Below are positions 1-8,845 of a stretch of 64,000 bases of DNA, piece after piece. The notes under the pieces are model-generated. The model saw nothing but the letters and a program-made list of their open reading frames with translations, was not told the DNA's origin and searched no databases. Made by a program: the position numbers and the translations under genes. Position 1 is the first letter of the stretch, and each line of letters starts with the position of its first letter. Origin of the DNA: Spirosoma foliorum (GTDB lineage: Bacteria; Bacteroidota; Bacteroidia; Cytophagales; Spirosomataceae); NCBI RefSeq assembly GCF_014117325.1, contig NZ_CP059732.1, positions 7,443,001 through 7,507,000 on the forward strand, written 5' to 3'.

Positions 1-119
1 TTGATGAACTCACTCAAATCGGTCAGGTACTCAAGACGCACGAATTTGCCAGGAATAATAGCAGACCGAAAATCGGTTTCAGAAGGAATAAAGTCGGACG
101 CAATCAGGTTTGTTTCCAT
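1..119 (-). CDS. N-terminal fragment of an unrecognised protein
   Basis: A frame open to the window edge reads leftward from an ATG at 117-119. The first residues are METNLIASDFIPSETDF, followed by a segment containing IPGKFVRLEYLTDLSEF. Only 39 codons are visible and I recognise no family from them. There is no hydrophobic leader, so the product is probably cytoplasmic. About 100 bases separate it from the DUF349 gene on the same strand, which lies on its downstream left... in map order it is the leftmost gene and would be transcribed after the DUF349 gene if co-transcribed. Function is unknown. Confidence 0.5.
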   Translation of the reverse strand, partial: METNLIASDFIPSETDFRSAIIPGKFVRLEYLTDLSEFI

Positions 120-217
120 ATCCTAACAACAATCCTAAAATGCGAAACGTGCCCCAATTCTAGATCGGAGCACGTCTCGTTAGGTTGAAATCCCGGCTGA
201 ATCCAGCGTGGCAAAAA

Positions 218-1495
218 TTAATAGCCAGCTGTTTCCAGTTGTTTCTGTAACTCGCGCAGAATTGTTTCTTTCATCGCGATTTTTCGTCTCTGCGTATTGA
301 TTTTGTTCAGAATCTGCTTGTCGGCATCATTGTTTGGATCGAGGCCGTCAGCATCCTGCAAGGCAAACTGCAAGTCGTTTTTCTCGCGTTTAACGAGATA
401 TTCCATCTCCCGAATTTTCGTCCGAATCTGCTCCGATTGACTTTTAAGCTCAAACGCAGGGTATTTCCGGGTCAGAACACGGCCAAGATAGCTTAGCTCG
501 AAAATTTTGTCGCAGGCTGCCCGGAAACGTTCATTAACAACTTTGTCCTGTAATTTGAACGGCACCCGAATCTCTTTCCAGGCATTGAGTAACACTTTTG
601 CTCGCTCAGCAGCAGCAAAAATGTCGGATTGTTTGGATAGTTTCTCCACTTCATCGGCCATTTTCATTTGAGCCTCAATCCGTGGATCGATCTTGGGTAC
701 CAGTACAATGCCCTTCGCGTCGTTATACTTCGCATAGAACATGGTTGTGGCTTTCTTGAACTGCTTATACAGTTTTCCACTTTTCTTGATCGGTACTTCA
801 CCAACCGCCTTCCAGGCATTGTTCAGCCGCCGAACCTCTTGAAAGGCCGCATCCAGATCACCCAATCGATTGGCACGGAAGGCTAATCGAATCAGCTCGT
901 CATACTTATCCAGGCGTTCCTGAATAACTTTGTTCTGCTCGTTGAAGAACTCCCGTCGGCGTTGAAAAAAGCCGTCCAGTAGTTCCTGAAACCGTCCTTC
1001 TACTTCCTCCTCTACCGATTTGTCAACCGGGCCAGTCTTAATCCATTTCGTCTTGATCTCCTGAAGTTCATCAGCTGTTGTTCGCCAGTCAGTACTGTCG
1101 ACAATAGCTTCGGCTTCAGCGATCAGAGCCCGCTTAATGTCATAATTCTTGCGTTGGTTGACCGTAATTAAATCGGCCAATAACTTTTCTTGCTCGTCCA
1201 GACGGTCGAGTAGGGGAGGGAAATCTCCTAATGCATCAAATCCAAGCAGTTTCTTGCGGAGTTGGACCAGCTTTGTCAGGTACGAGCCTTTGTTCTGAGC
1301 CTCGTCGATGTCTTTCTCTAACTGACTGACTTTGTTCTCTGCAATGATGAAGCGATTTTTAAAATAATCGAGCGCTTCCTGCTCGGTGCGTTTGACTTCG
1401 CCGATTTGGCGGTCTTCGTAATTCAGGTAGCCTTTCAAAAATACCTTTCCGTCTTTGACGTAACCGTATTCATCTACCAGTGAAGCGTTTTCCAT
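218..1495 (-). CDS. DUF349 domain-containing protein
   Basis: A 425-residue, highly charged, largely helical protein. At least three DUF349-type modules can be seen, each with a W-K-x-[IV]-G/R-type core: around residues 130-190 (IKTKWIKTGPVD), 205-265 (RLNNAWKAVGEVPIKKS) and 290-345 (LLNAWKEIRVPFK). The C-terminal 60 residues look like a coiled coil rich in K, E, Q and R. The family is common in Bacteroidota and has no firmly assigned biochemical role. There is no signal peptide or membrane segment, so it should be cytoplasmic. It is divergent from the ettA gene, with about 70 bases between the two starts that must hold both promoters. Confidence 0.85.
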   Translation of the reverse strand: MENASLVDEYGYVKDGKVFLKGYLNYEDRQIGEVKRTEQEALDYFKNRFIIAENKVSQLEKDIDEAQNKGSYLTKLVQLRKKLLGFDALGDFPPLLDRLDEQEKLLADLITVNQRKNYDIKRALIAEAEAIVDSTDWRTTADELQEIKTKWIKTGPVDKSVEEEVEGRFQELLDGFFQRRREFFNEQNKVIQERLDKYDELIRLAFRANRLGDLDAAFQEVRRLNNAWKAVGEVPIKKSGKLYKQFKKATTMFYAKYNDAKGIVLVPKIDPRIEAQMKMADEVEKLSKQSDIFAAAERAKVLLNAWKEIRVPFKLQDKVVNERFRAACDKIFELSYLGRVLTRKYPAFELKSQSEQIRTKIREMEYLVKREKNDLQFALQDADGLDPNNDADKQILNKINTQRRKIAMKETILRELQKQLETAGY

Positions 1496-1568
1496 TACTG
1501 TGCTTGGTTAAGGCTGCGCTGTGGGTTAATTTTGAGGATTATTGCCAACACAAATCTATCAGAAATTA

Positions 1569-3236
1569 ATGAGCCAGGAAACCATAATTTTCTCTATGGC
1601 AGGCGTGAGTAAAAATATTCCGCCTAACCGACAAATCCTAAAGAACATCTACCTTTCCTTTTTTTATGGTGCAAAAATTGGTGTTTTAGGACTTAATGGT
1701 TCTGGAAAATCGACCTTATTGCGGATCATAGCAGGTATAGACAAAAATTATACCGGAGAAGTCGTTTTCTCGCCCGGTTATTCGGTTGGTATGCTTGAGC
1801 AGGAGCCAAAGTTTGAGGCTGGCAAAACTGTACGTGAAGTTGTGGAAGAGGGCGTACAGGAAGTTGTGAACCTTTTGAAGGAATTTGACGAGATTAATGA
1901 AGCCTTTGGCGACCCCGATGCCGACTTCGATAAACTTATTAATCGGCAAGGCGAGGTTCAGGAAAAACTAGACCATTATAACGCCTGGGAACTCGACCAG
2001 AAGCTCGAACGAGCCATGGATGCACTCCGATGCCCACCGTCCGATGCTCTGATCGATAATCTGTCGGGGGGAGAAAAACGCCGGGTGGCTCTCTGTCGCC
2101 TGCTGCTACAGCAACCAGACGTTCTGCTACTTGACGAGCCAACGAACCACCTTGATGCCGAATCGGTGTTGTGGTTAGAAGAACACCTTCGCCAATATTC
2201 AGGAACCGTTATCGCTGTAACCCACGATCGATATTTTCTGGATAACGTGGCGGGTTGGATTCTCGAACTTGATCGGGGTGAAGGCATTCCCTGGAAAGGC
2301 AATTATTCATCGTGGTTAGAGCAGAAACAAAATCGGCTAGCGAAGGAAGAAAAGACAGAATCGAAGCGTCAGAAAACCCTTCAACGCGAGTTAGAATGGG
2401 TGAAAATGGCTCCGAAAGCACGACAGGCAAAATCTAAAGCACGTTTGGGAGCTTACGAAAAGCTGTTGAATGAAGACGCTAAGCAACGCGACGAAAAACT
2501 AGAAATTTTTATTCCAGCTGGTCCACGTCTAGGTGCTAAAGTGATTGAAGCCGAAGACGTATCCAAAGCGTTTGGCGACCGACTTTTATTTGAACACTTA
2601 GGTTTTAGACTCCCACAGGGTGGTATTGTTGGTATCATCGGGCCAAACGGAGCCGGTAAAACGACGCTATTCAAACTTATTACGGGTCGCGACAAACCCA
2701 ATTCGGGCACATTCGACGTAGGCGAAACGGTAAAAGTGGCCTACGTTGACCAGGAACATGATGGCTTAGATCCGAACAAGACGGTCTATGAAACCATTTC
2801 GGGAGGCAACGATTGGATTATTATGGGCGGAAAGCAGTCAAACGCTCGCGCCTATGTAAGCCGATTTAATTTTGGCGGTGCCGATCAAGAAAAGAAAATC
2901 GGAACATTGTCGGGTGGTGAGCGTAACCGGGTTCATCTGGCCATGACACTTAAGGAAGGCGCTAACCTGCTCTTGTTGGATGAGCCGACCAATGACCTGG
3001 ATGTGAATACGTTGCGAGCGTTGGAAGAAGGCCTGGAGAATTTTGCAGGCTGTGCGGTGATCATCAGCCACGATCGCTGGTTCCTGGATCGGATTGCTAC
3101 GCACATTCTGGCCTTTGAAGGCGATTCACAGGTCTATTGGTTTGAGGGAAATTTCTCGGAATACGAAGAAAATCGGCGCAAACGACTAGGCACGGATGCC
3201 ACGCCAACCCGGATCAAGTATAAAAAATTGGGGTAA
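1569..3236 (+). CDS. ettA: Energy-dependent translational throttle protein EttA (ABC-F ATPase)
   Basis: A 555-residue ABC-F protein with two nucleotide-binding domains and no membrane segments. Walker A motifs are GLNGSGKST (residues 41-49) and GPNGAGKTT (about 358-366). The signatures are LSGGEKRR and LSGGERNR, and the Walker B regions are [11 protein letters not shown] and [11 protein letters not shown]. The start [15 protein letters not shown] was preferred over a GTG/ATG-like codon 27 bases upstream because it matches the usual EttA N-terminus (MAQFVYTM..V.K..PP.R.ILK) and the usual length of about 555. EttA binds the ribosomal E site and gates the first elongation steps according to the ATP/ADP ratio. 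The linker between the domains carries the family-typical stretch [15 protein letters not shown]. Confidence 0.95.
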   Translation: MSQETIIFSMAGVSKNIPPNRQILKNIYLSFFYGAKIGVLGLNGSGKSTLLRIIAGIDKNYTGEVVFSPGYSVGMLEQEPKFEAGKTVREVVEEGVQEVVNLLKEFDEINEAFGDPDADFDKLINRQGEVQEKLDHYNAWELDQKLERAMDALRCPPSDALIDNLSGGEKRRVALCRLLLQQPDVLLLDEPTNHLDAESVLWLEEHLRQYSGTVIAVTHDRYFLDNVAGWILELDRGEGIPWKGNYSSWLEQKQNRLAKEEKTESKRQKTLQRELEWVKMAPKARQAKSKARLGAYEKLLNEDAKQRDEKLEIFIPAGPRLGAKVIEAEDVSKAFGDRLLFEHLGFRLPQGGIVGIIGPNGAGKTTLFKLITGRDKPNSGTFDVGETVKVAYVDQEHDGLDPNKTVYETISGGNDWIIMGGKQSNARAYVSRFNFGGADQEKKIGTLSGGERNRVHLAMTLKEGANLLLLDEPTNDLDVNTLRALEEGLENFAGCAVIISHDRWFLDRIATHILAFEGDSQVYWFEGNFSEYEENRRKRLGTDATPTRIKYKKLG

Positions 3237-3246
3237 TTTAGGAAGG

Positions 3247-3309
3247 GCATTAACAATAAACGGGTACCACGTTTCCTTTTGAAACGTGGTACCCGTTTAT
3301 TGTTAATGC
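3247..3309. terminator. Perfect 29-bp inverted repeat after ettA
   Basis: The arms 3247-3275 and 3281-3309 are perfectly complementary over 29 bp around a 5-base loop (CTTTT). The stem contains GGGTACCACG near its tip. It begins 10 bases after the ettA stop and is followed by CTCGGC rather than a T-run, so it may end transcription in a factor-assisted way or be a mobile palindromic element. The stem is much longer than a typical intrinsic terminator. Confidence 0.7.
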
Positions 3310-3460
3310 TCTCGGCAGATAGATGGCTGGCGGTTAGCGCTTTACTAATTTCTTAAGGAGCCAATAGATTCACGAAAGATCATGCTTTAAGAGATAGTTT
3401 GCCTTGTGTTTTAGATGCATAGGGTTCGCCTTTTCTTCACCCTTTAACAAAAAACAATCG

Positions 3461-5113
3461 ATGAAACCGTCAAGACGTAATTTCTTACAATCGCTGGGCG
3501 TTGGCGTGGCCAGTTTGGGGGTTACTAAACAAGCTTCTGCTACAGCATTACCTGCACCTAAAAAGCCAGCAGGCGACGATCAGGTTCTGTTTGTGGGCGA
3601 TACGATTGCCATTGCCAATACAGAACACGGAAAAGTTAGAGGATTTATTCTTCGGGGTATTCATCAATTTTTAGGAGTGCCTTATGGGGCTGATACCTCG
3701 GGTAAAAATCGGTTTATGCCTCCACAAAAGCCCGCACCCTGGACTGATATTCGGCCTACTCTGTGGTGGGGAAACTCAGCTCCCCAAATCATGGAAAAAC
3801 GATATGCCAATGTTTACGCGTCCTTCGTTGACCACTGGAATTACGATGATGTTTCAGAAGACTGCCTGAAGCTAAATGTATGGACACCAGCCCTAGACTC
3901 GCAAAAACGACCAGTAGTTGTCTGGCTGCACGGCGGTGGCTTCGTTAATGGAAATGCGGTTGAGCAGGATGGATATCAGGGTGAAAACTTGTCTCGTTTG
4001 GGCAATATCGTTTTTTGCTCCATCAATCATCGGCTTGGCTCGCTGGGGTATACCGATCTGAAAGCTGCCGGAGGCCATGCCGCATCTGGTAACGTAGGTA
4101 ATCTGGACATGGTGGCCGCTCTGGAATGGGTCAAAAACAATATTGCCAATTTTGGTGGAGACCCTGCCAATGTAACTATTATTGGGCAGTCGGGTGGCGG
4201 AGCCAAAGTGACAACCCTAATGAATATGCCATCCGCCAAAGGCCTGTTTCATAAGGCTGTTGCATTGAGTGGTAGCTCGCTATCTGGCGTTAATAAAGAA
4301 TATGCCGAAAAATTAGGCGTGAAGGTGATGGAGGAAGCTGGTCTGAAGCCGGGCGAAATCGATAAACTTCAGCAGATTCCGTGGCGCCAATACATTGATA
4401 TCGCCAACCGGGCTGTTGAGAAAATGGCCGATGAAGCCAAGCGAATGAATATCCAGCGGGGAGGCTATTCGCCCGTTGGTGATGGCACCTACTTGGCCGA
4501 AGGGGCTTTTTTCAATAACCCCAATCAATTCTCGGCTGATATTCCGCTGATTCTCTGTTCCACATTTCATGAGCAAAATCCTGACCGGACAGATGCCAGC
4601 CTGGAGGGTATTTCGTTGGCCGAAGTGAAAGAGAAAATAAAATCCCGCTTTGGCGATAAATCTGGTGAAATTGTAGACGCTTACGCCAAGAATTTCCCGA
4701 AGGCTCGCCCCATTGAGATTTGGGCATTGATTGTTTCGAATCGAAAGAATGTCGTTGCCACTGCCGATGCTAAAGCCGCTCAGCAAAAAGCGCCTGTTTA
4801 CGTAGCCTGGTTTGGCTGGCAGCCCCCGCTATTTGATGGTCGGATGCGGGCTTTCCACTGCGACGATATTTGTTTCTGGTTTTATAATACCGATTTGATG
4901 CTGACGCATACTGGTGGTGGGAAGCGACCAAGAGCCTTATCCGATAAGATGGCTCACTCGTTTCTGAACTTTATCAAAACCGGAAATCCTAATGGGGGAG
5001 GCTTACCTAACTGGAAGCCGTATACGACCCAACATGGTGAAACCATGATTCTGGATGATGTTCCCGCTTTGGCGAATGATCCCGATCGCGAAGCACGGAA
5101 AACGCTGGCTTAA
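3461..5113 (+). CDS. Type-B carboxylesterase with a Tat signal
   Basis: A 550-residue alpha/beta-hydrolase of the carboxylesterase type B family. The ATG at 3461 gives an N-terminus SRRNFLQSLGVGVASLG, a twin-arginine motif (S-R-R-N-F-L) followed by a hydrophobic stretch and an ASA cleavage site, so export is probably folded, through the Tat pathway. The oxyanion-hole motif is HGGGF (about residue 158). The catalytic triad can be placed as S244 in GQSGGG, E371 in STFHEQN and H466 in RAFHCDD. The natural substrate is not evident. A second type-B esterase in this window (45566-47179) is a clear paralogue but has a Sec-type leader. It is a single-gene unit between hairpins. Confidence 0.9.
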   Translation: MKPSRRNFLQSLGVGVASLGVTKQASATALPAPKKPAGDDQVLFVGDTIAIANTEHGKVRGFILRGIHQFLGVPYGADTSGKNRFMPPQKPAPWTDIRPTLWWGNSAPQIMEKRYANVYASFVDHWNYDDVSEDCLKLNVWTPALDSQKRPVVVWLHGGGFVNGNAVEQDGYQGENLSRLGNIVFCSINHRLGSLGYTDLKAAGGHAASGNVGNLDMVAALEWVKNNIANFGGDPANVTIIGQSGGGAKVTTLMNMPSAKGLFHKAVALSGSSLSGVNKEYAEKLGVKVMEEAGLKPGEIDKLQQIPWRQYIDIANRAVEKMADEAKRMNIQRGGYSPVGDGTYLAEGAFFNNPNQFSADIPLILCSTFHEQNPDRTDASLEGISLAEVKEKIKSRFGDKSGEIVDAYAKNFPKARPIEIWALIVSNRKNVVATADAKAAQQKAPVYVAWFGWQPPLFDGRMRAFHCDDICFWFYNTDLMLTHTGGGKRPRALSDKMAHSFLNFIKTGNPNGGGLPNWKPYTTQHGETMILDDVPALANDPDREARKTLA

Positions 5114-5140
5114 GAAAGAATTGGCTGGTTATAAATCCAA

Positions 5141-5178
5141 AACGGTCCTATACGGTCAATTGACTATATGGGACCGTT
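5141..5178. terminator. Imperfect hairpin between convergent genes
   Basis: The arms AACGGTCCTATA (5141-5152) and TATGGGACCGTT (5167-5178) pair with one mismatch. The hairpin starts about 28 bases after the esterase stop and lies before the convergent kinase gene, so it could terminate transcription in either direction. Confidence 0.5.
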
Positions 5179-5219
5179 CGTTTGGAGGGCAACTTGGCGA
5201 TGGGTGGCTGTTTTGATAC

Positions 5220-6074
5220 TTAACTATTCTCCGTTAGCCAAGTCAACGCGTTTTCTAAACACGTAGCCCCATGTTCAGGGTCGTCAACCATATCGGCCAG
5301 TTCGGTTAACAGTAATACGCCGGTTAAGGTGTGAACACGATTATGATCGATTGTGCGTCCTGTTAGCTGTTCATAGTGGCTAATGACATCCGCGGTAAGC
5401 TCCTTTGAAATAAAACTGGTATAAATAAATTCCTCGTGCAATTCGCCAAAACCAGCATCGCCAAAGTCATAAATACCAGTTAGTTGTTGAGTAGAATAGT
5501 CAAATGCCATATTCCTGCCATGACCATCGAAAAATCCATATATAGGCAGATCGGGAGGAAGCTGCGCCCAGGTTTTGAGCGTTTGTTGGGCCTTAGGGAG
5601 AAGATTTTTGGGTAAGAGTGGTTGAATACCAGCCAGAATAATGTCAGGACTTGGCCATTGGTCAATTGGTAGGGCGCCGGCAGTTCGTAGCAAGTCTGGC
5701 TCAATTGCGTGTAACTCCCCATAAAAACGAGCTATGTCTTTCGCTAAGCTCTCTTTAGCTACCTTCCCCAATAATTCGTACTGCGGCCTCGTAACGGGTT
5801 CTCCTTTAAGCTTTGTGTGTTTCGAAAACGTAACTGGCTTTTCAAAAAACTCAAGATCGGGCACTTGTATTGTCACACTGGGCCGAATCACGGTGAGCAT
5901 TGTAGCCTCTCTGCGCAAAGCCTCGATAGCTTCCGGATCACGGGGGAATTTAAAAACTAACCGATCATCTATATCAACGGCAACAGAATCCCATCCGGTA
6001 GTTAGTAATGTAAAGGTAGCGTCGGCAAGGTCAGGAAAACAGGCCAGGATTGTGTTCTTTAACTGGTCGAGCAT
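5220..6074 (-). CDS. Phosphotransferase of the APH/choline-kinase fold
   Basis: A 284-residue protein kinase-like small-molecule phosphotransferase. The ATP-binding N-lobe contains VDIDDRLVFKFPRD. The Brenner-type catalytic loop reads FFDGHGRNM, with D and N five residues apart as in HGDxxxxN but with Phe in place of the usual His. The metal-binding segment is IYDFGDAGFG. The frame stays open upstream through the tRNA, so the ATG at 6074 (MLDQLKNTI) was chosen because residues before it would be tRNA sequence. The family includes aminoglycoside, macrolide and choline kinases. The substrate here is unknown and a resistance function should not be assumed. Confidence 0.75.
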   Translation of the reverse strand: MLDQLKNTILACFPDLADATFTLLTTGWDSVAVDIDDRLVFKFPRDPEAIEALRREATMLTVIRPSVTIQVPDLEFFEKPVTFSKHTKLKGEPVTRPQYELLGKVAKESLAKDIARFYGELHAIEPDLLRTAGALPIDQWPSPDIILAGIQPLLPKNLLPKAQQTLKTWAQLPPDLPIYGFFDGHGRNMAFDYSTQQLTGIYDFGDAGFGELHEEFIYTSFISKELTADVISHYEQLTGRTIDHNRVHTLTGVLLLTELADMVDDPEHGATCLENALTWLTENS

Positions 6075-6161
6075 GATTTGCTTTGAAGCAGAAACGAAAG
6101 AAGGGGCTAAATTAAAGCTATTCGATTTGGCTTCATGCAAAAAAATACTGGCGCAAAATGA

Positions 6162-6191
6162 AAAAGCCGTTACGAATTCGTAACGGCTTTT
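6162..6191 (-). terminator. Intrinsic terminator of the tRNA gene
   Basis: A perfect 30-base palindrome centred on GAATTC (between 6176 and 6177). It starts five bases after the tRNA 3' end on the minus strand, and its arms end in four A/T bases, giving a U-tract in either direction. Confidence 0.75.
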
Positions 6192-6196
6192 CTTAG

Positions 6197-6269
<73 letters not shown>

Positions 6270-6281
6270 ATGTTGGGACTG

Positions 6282-6312
6282 CAAATGTACGACAACATTT
6301 TACAAATACAAT
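6282..6312 (-). promoter_or_regulatory. Bacteroidota-type promoter of tRNA-Met
   Basis: Read on the minus strand, a -33 element ATTG (6309-6312) is followed after 19 bases by TACATTTG (6282-6289), an exact match to the TAnnTTTG -7 consensus of Bacteroidota. Transcription would start a few bases before the mature tRNA 5' end at 6269. Confidence 0.65.
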
Positions 6313-6416
6313 TATCTTTGTAAAAAAAAGTTTATTCACTGTCTGAAACGTTTTTTGTCAGGAGTGAGTTGTTTGCTAAAGCCGCTGGTAATCAGCCAGC
6401 GGGATCACCTCAAAGA

Positions 6417-7337
6417 ATGAATACGGAAATCATTGAAAATTTCCCGGCCAATCATAAGGCCGGTTTCGTCAGTATCGTTGGTAAGCCCAATGTCGGTAAA
6501 TCTACCCTGATGAATCAGCTCGTTGGCGAACGGCTGTCTATTATCACCTCCAAAGCACAGACGACACGCCACCGGATAATGGGTATCCTGAACGGAACTC
6601 ATGACGGACAGGAGTTCCAACTCGTTTACTCCGATACCCCCGGAATTATTAAACCCCAGTACAAACTTCATGAATCAATGATGAGCTTTGTACGCGGCTC
6701 CATTGAAGATGCTGATGTTGTGCTGTTCGTAACGGATATCTTCGAACAACACGACGAAAACGACGTCATTGAGCGACTGCAAAAATCGGAAGTTCCTGTG
6801 CTGCTGCTGATCAATAAAATTGACCAGGCTACGCAGGATCAGGTAATGGAGAAAATTGCGTACTGGCAGGAAAATTTCAACGCCCAGGAAATCATTCCTA
6901 TCTCGGCGTTGAACGGCTTTAATATTGATCAGGTATTTGGCGGTATTATCAGTCGGCTGCCTCAGCATCCGCCTTATTTTCCTAAGAGCGAACTGACCGA
7001 TAAACCCGAGCGGTTTTTTGCCTCAGAAATTATTCGGGAGAAAATTTTCCTGAACTACAAACGCGAAGTTCCCTATAGCAGTGAGGTAGTTATAACGGGC
7101 TTCAAGGAAAAAGAGGATATCATTGTTATTCAGGCCGAAATTTTGGTCGAACGGGCTACGCAACGGGCTATTCTGCTTGGTGAAGGTGGGAATATGATTA
7201 AAAAAACGGGAATTATGGCCCGTGAAGAACTTGAGCGCTTCTTCGGCAAAAAAGTATTTTTAGAACAATTCGTCAAAGTAGAACCCGACTGGCGCCAGAA
7301 AGAGCGGATGCTCAAGCGGTTAGGATACGATGAATAA
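6417..7337 (+). CDS. era: GTPase Era
   Basis: A 306-residue ribosome-assembly GTPase that binds the 3' end of 16S rRNA in the 30S precursor. G1 is GKPNVGKST (residues 22-30), G3 is DTPG and G4 is NKID. The C-terminal KH domain is visible as the segment ending in AILLGEGGNMIKKTG, followed by the Era-typical tail KVEPDWRQKERMLKRLGY. The ATG at 6417 was chosen over an upstream in-frame GTG/TTG because it fits the family length of about 300 residues. A TATCTTTG -7-like box at 6313-6320 is a candidate promoter, but no good -33 element lies at the right distance. It is followed on the same strand by der. Confidence 0.96.
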   Translation: MNTEIIENFPANHKAGFVSIVGKPNVGKSTLMNQLVGERLSIITSKAQTTRHRIMGILNGTHDGQEFQLVYSDTPGIIKPQYKLHESMMSFVRGSIEDADVVLFVTDIFEQHDENDVIERLQKSEVPVLLLINKIDQATQDQVMEKIAYWQENFNAQEIIPISALNGFNIDQVFGGIISRLPQHPPYFPKSELTDKPERFFASEIIREKIFLNYKREVPYSSEVVITGFKEKEDIIVIQAEILVERATQRAILLGEGGNMIKKTGIMAREELERFFGKKVFLEQFVKVEPDWRQKERMLKRLGYDE

Positions 7338-7352
7338 GCATTAGGAGTGAGA

Positions 7353-7417
7353 AGTGAGAAGTGAGGAGTTGTTGAAGCACTCATTAAACTTGCGTCAGCA
7401 ACTCCTCACTTCTCACT
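7353..7417. repeat. Purine/pyrimidine hairpin of GTGAG-type short repeats between era and der
   Basis: Arms 7353-7375 and 7395-7417 pair over 23 bp with one G-T wobble. Both arms are built from short iterations such as AGTGAGAAGTGAGGAG, and further copies extend the outer flanks (7344-7352 and 7418-7433). It fills almost the whole era-der gap and could be a transcriptional attenuator or a dispersed repeat. Confidence 0.6.
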
Positions 7418-7442
7418 CCTCGCTCCTCACTCCTTCAAAAAA

Positions 7443-8750
7443 ATGGCAAACATTGTTGCAATCGTTGGTCGCCCAAATGTGGGCAAGTCCACGCTGTTTA
7501 ACCGTCTGACGGAACAGCGACAGGCCATCATGGATAACCAAAGTGGTGTTACACGCGACCGGCATTATGGCACGGCCGAGTGGAACGATAAATATTTTAC
7601 AGTCATCGATACAGGTGGCTACGTTGTTGGCTCTGAGGATGTATTTGAAGAGTCGATTCGGGAACAGGTCGAAATTGCTATTCAGGAATCAACGGTTTTG
7701 TTGTTTGTTGTTGATACGCAAACAGGCATCACTGGCCTGGATCAGGACTTTGCCAATGTTCTACGCCGAACCAAAAAGCCCGTATACGTAGTCGCTAATA
7801 AGGCCGAAACCGGCGAACGGGCGCATGGCGCTGCCGAATTTTATGCCCTTGGATTAGGTGATCCCTATGCAATTTCGTCGCAAACGGGCACTGGTACTGG
7901 TGATTTACTGGATGAAGTGATCAAGCATTTTCCAACGGCTGGCGTTGAAAATCCGGATGCCGGAATTCCAAGAATTGCAATTCTCGGGCGTCCGAACGTT
8001 GGTAAATCGTCGTTTTTGAATGTCCTGACAGGGCAGGAGCGTAGTATTGTGACGCCTATCGCCGGTACTACTCGAGACGCGATCGACACTCGCTATAAAG
8101 CTTACGGTAAAGACTTTATTCTGACTGATACGGCTGGTATCCGCCGTAAAGCGCGTATTGACTCCAACGTTGAGTTTTATTCGACATTACGTTCGATTAA
8201 AGCCATGGAGGATTCGGATGTCTGTATTATTCTCCTTGATGCGACACGTGGCCTCGAAGCGCAGGATTTGACCATTATTGGGCAGGCTGTGAAAGCGAAA
8301 AAGGGCGTAGTAATCATGGTCAATAAATGGGATGCGGTTGAAAAAGACCAGCATACTGCCGACAGATTGCGTAAGGAAATGATTCAGCGAATGATGCCGA
8401 TTGACTATCTGCCTATCATTTTTGCGTCGGTTCATGAGAAGCAACGTATTTTCCAGGTGATGGAAAAAGCGATGGAAGTGTATGAGAACAAGACGAAAAA
8501 GGTTGCGACGTCGAAGCTGAATGATGCCATGCAGCCCGAAATCGAGAAATATCCACCGCCGGCTATCAAAGGGAAGCATATTAAAATTAAGTACATGCTT
8601 CAGGTGCCAACGCCTTCGCCAACGTTCGTATTTTTCTGTAACCTACCTCAGTATGTTCAGGAATCATACCAGCGTTTCCTGGAGAACAGGCTTCGAGAAC
8701 ATTTTGACTTTACAGGTGTACCGATTACGGTGTTTTTCCGGCAAAAATAA
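7443..8750 (+). CDS. der: Ribosome biogenesis GTPase Der (EngA)
   Basis: A 435-residue protein with two tandem G domains, unique to the EngA/Der family, and a C-terminal KH-like domain. It acts in late assembly of the 50S subunit. G1 motifs are GRPNVGKST (residues 9-17) and GRPNVGKSS (about 182-190). The switch regions are DTGG and DTAGI, and the NKxD motifs are NKAE and NKWD. The KH-like segment around 350-435 ends in GVPITVFFRQK. The length and motif order are normal. It sits 105 bases after era, so the two ribosome-assembly GTPases may be co-transcribed through the hairpin between them. Confidence 0.97.
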   Translation: MANIVAIVGRPNVGKSTLFNRLTEQRQAIMDNQSGVTRDRHYGTAEWNDKYFTVIDTGGYVVGSEDVFEESIREQVEIAIQESTVLLFVVDTQTGITGLDQDFANVLRRTKKPVYVVANKAETGERAHGAAEFYALGLGDPYAISSQTGTGTGDLLDEVIKHFPTAGVENPDAGIPRIAILGRPNVGKSSFLNVLTGQERSIVTPIAGTTRDAIDTRYKAYGKDFILTDTAGIRRKARIDSNVEFYSTLRSIKAMEDSDVCIILLDATRGLEAQDLTIIGQAVKAKKGVVIMVNKWDAVEKDQHTADRLRKEMIQRMMPIDYLPIIFASVHEKQRIFQVMEKAMEVYENKTKKVATSKLNDAMQPEIEKYPPPAIKGKHIKIKYMLQVPTPSPTFVFFCNLPQYVQESYQRFLENRLREHFDFTGVPITVFFRQK

Positions 8751-8771
8751 AGCACAGAGTAGAGTTAATAT

Positions 8772-8827
8772 AGTCAGGAGTAGCCAGGTATTGTTCGTCT
8801 AATTACGATACTCGGCTACTCCTGACT
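8772..8827. terminator. 14-bp stem hairpin after der
   Basis: Arms AGTCAGGAGTAGCC (8772-8785) and GGCTACTCCTGACT (8814-8827) pair perfectly with a 28-base loop that can itself partly pair. It lies 21 bases after the der stop and just before the next gene. Confidence 0.6.
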
Positions 8828-8845
8828 TGTTTTGGTCAGTATATC

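Noticed and set aside
5220..6074. Antibiotic resistance kinase
   Set aside because: Only the fold can be recognised; the catalytic loop deviates and nothing nearby points to resistance.
5734..6183. 149-codon plus-strand frame opposite the kinase gene
   Set aside because: It is antisense to a well-supported gene and has Ser/Lys-rich shadow composition.
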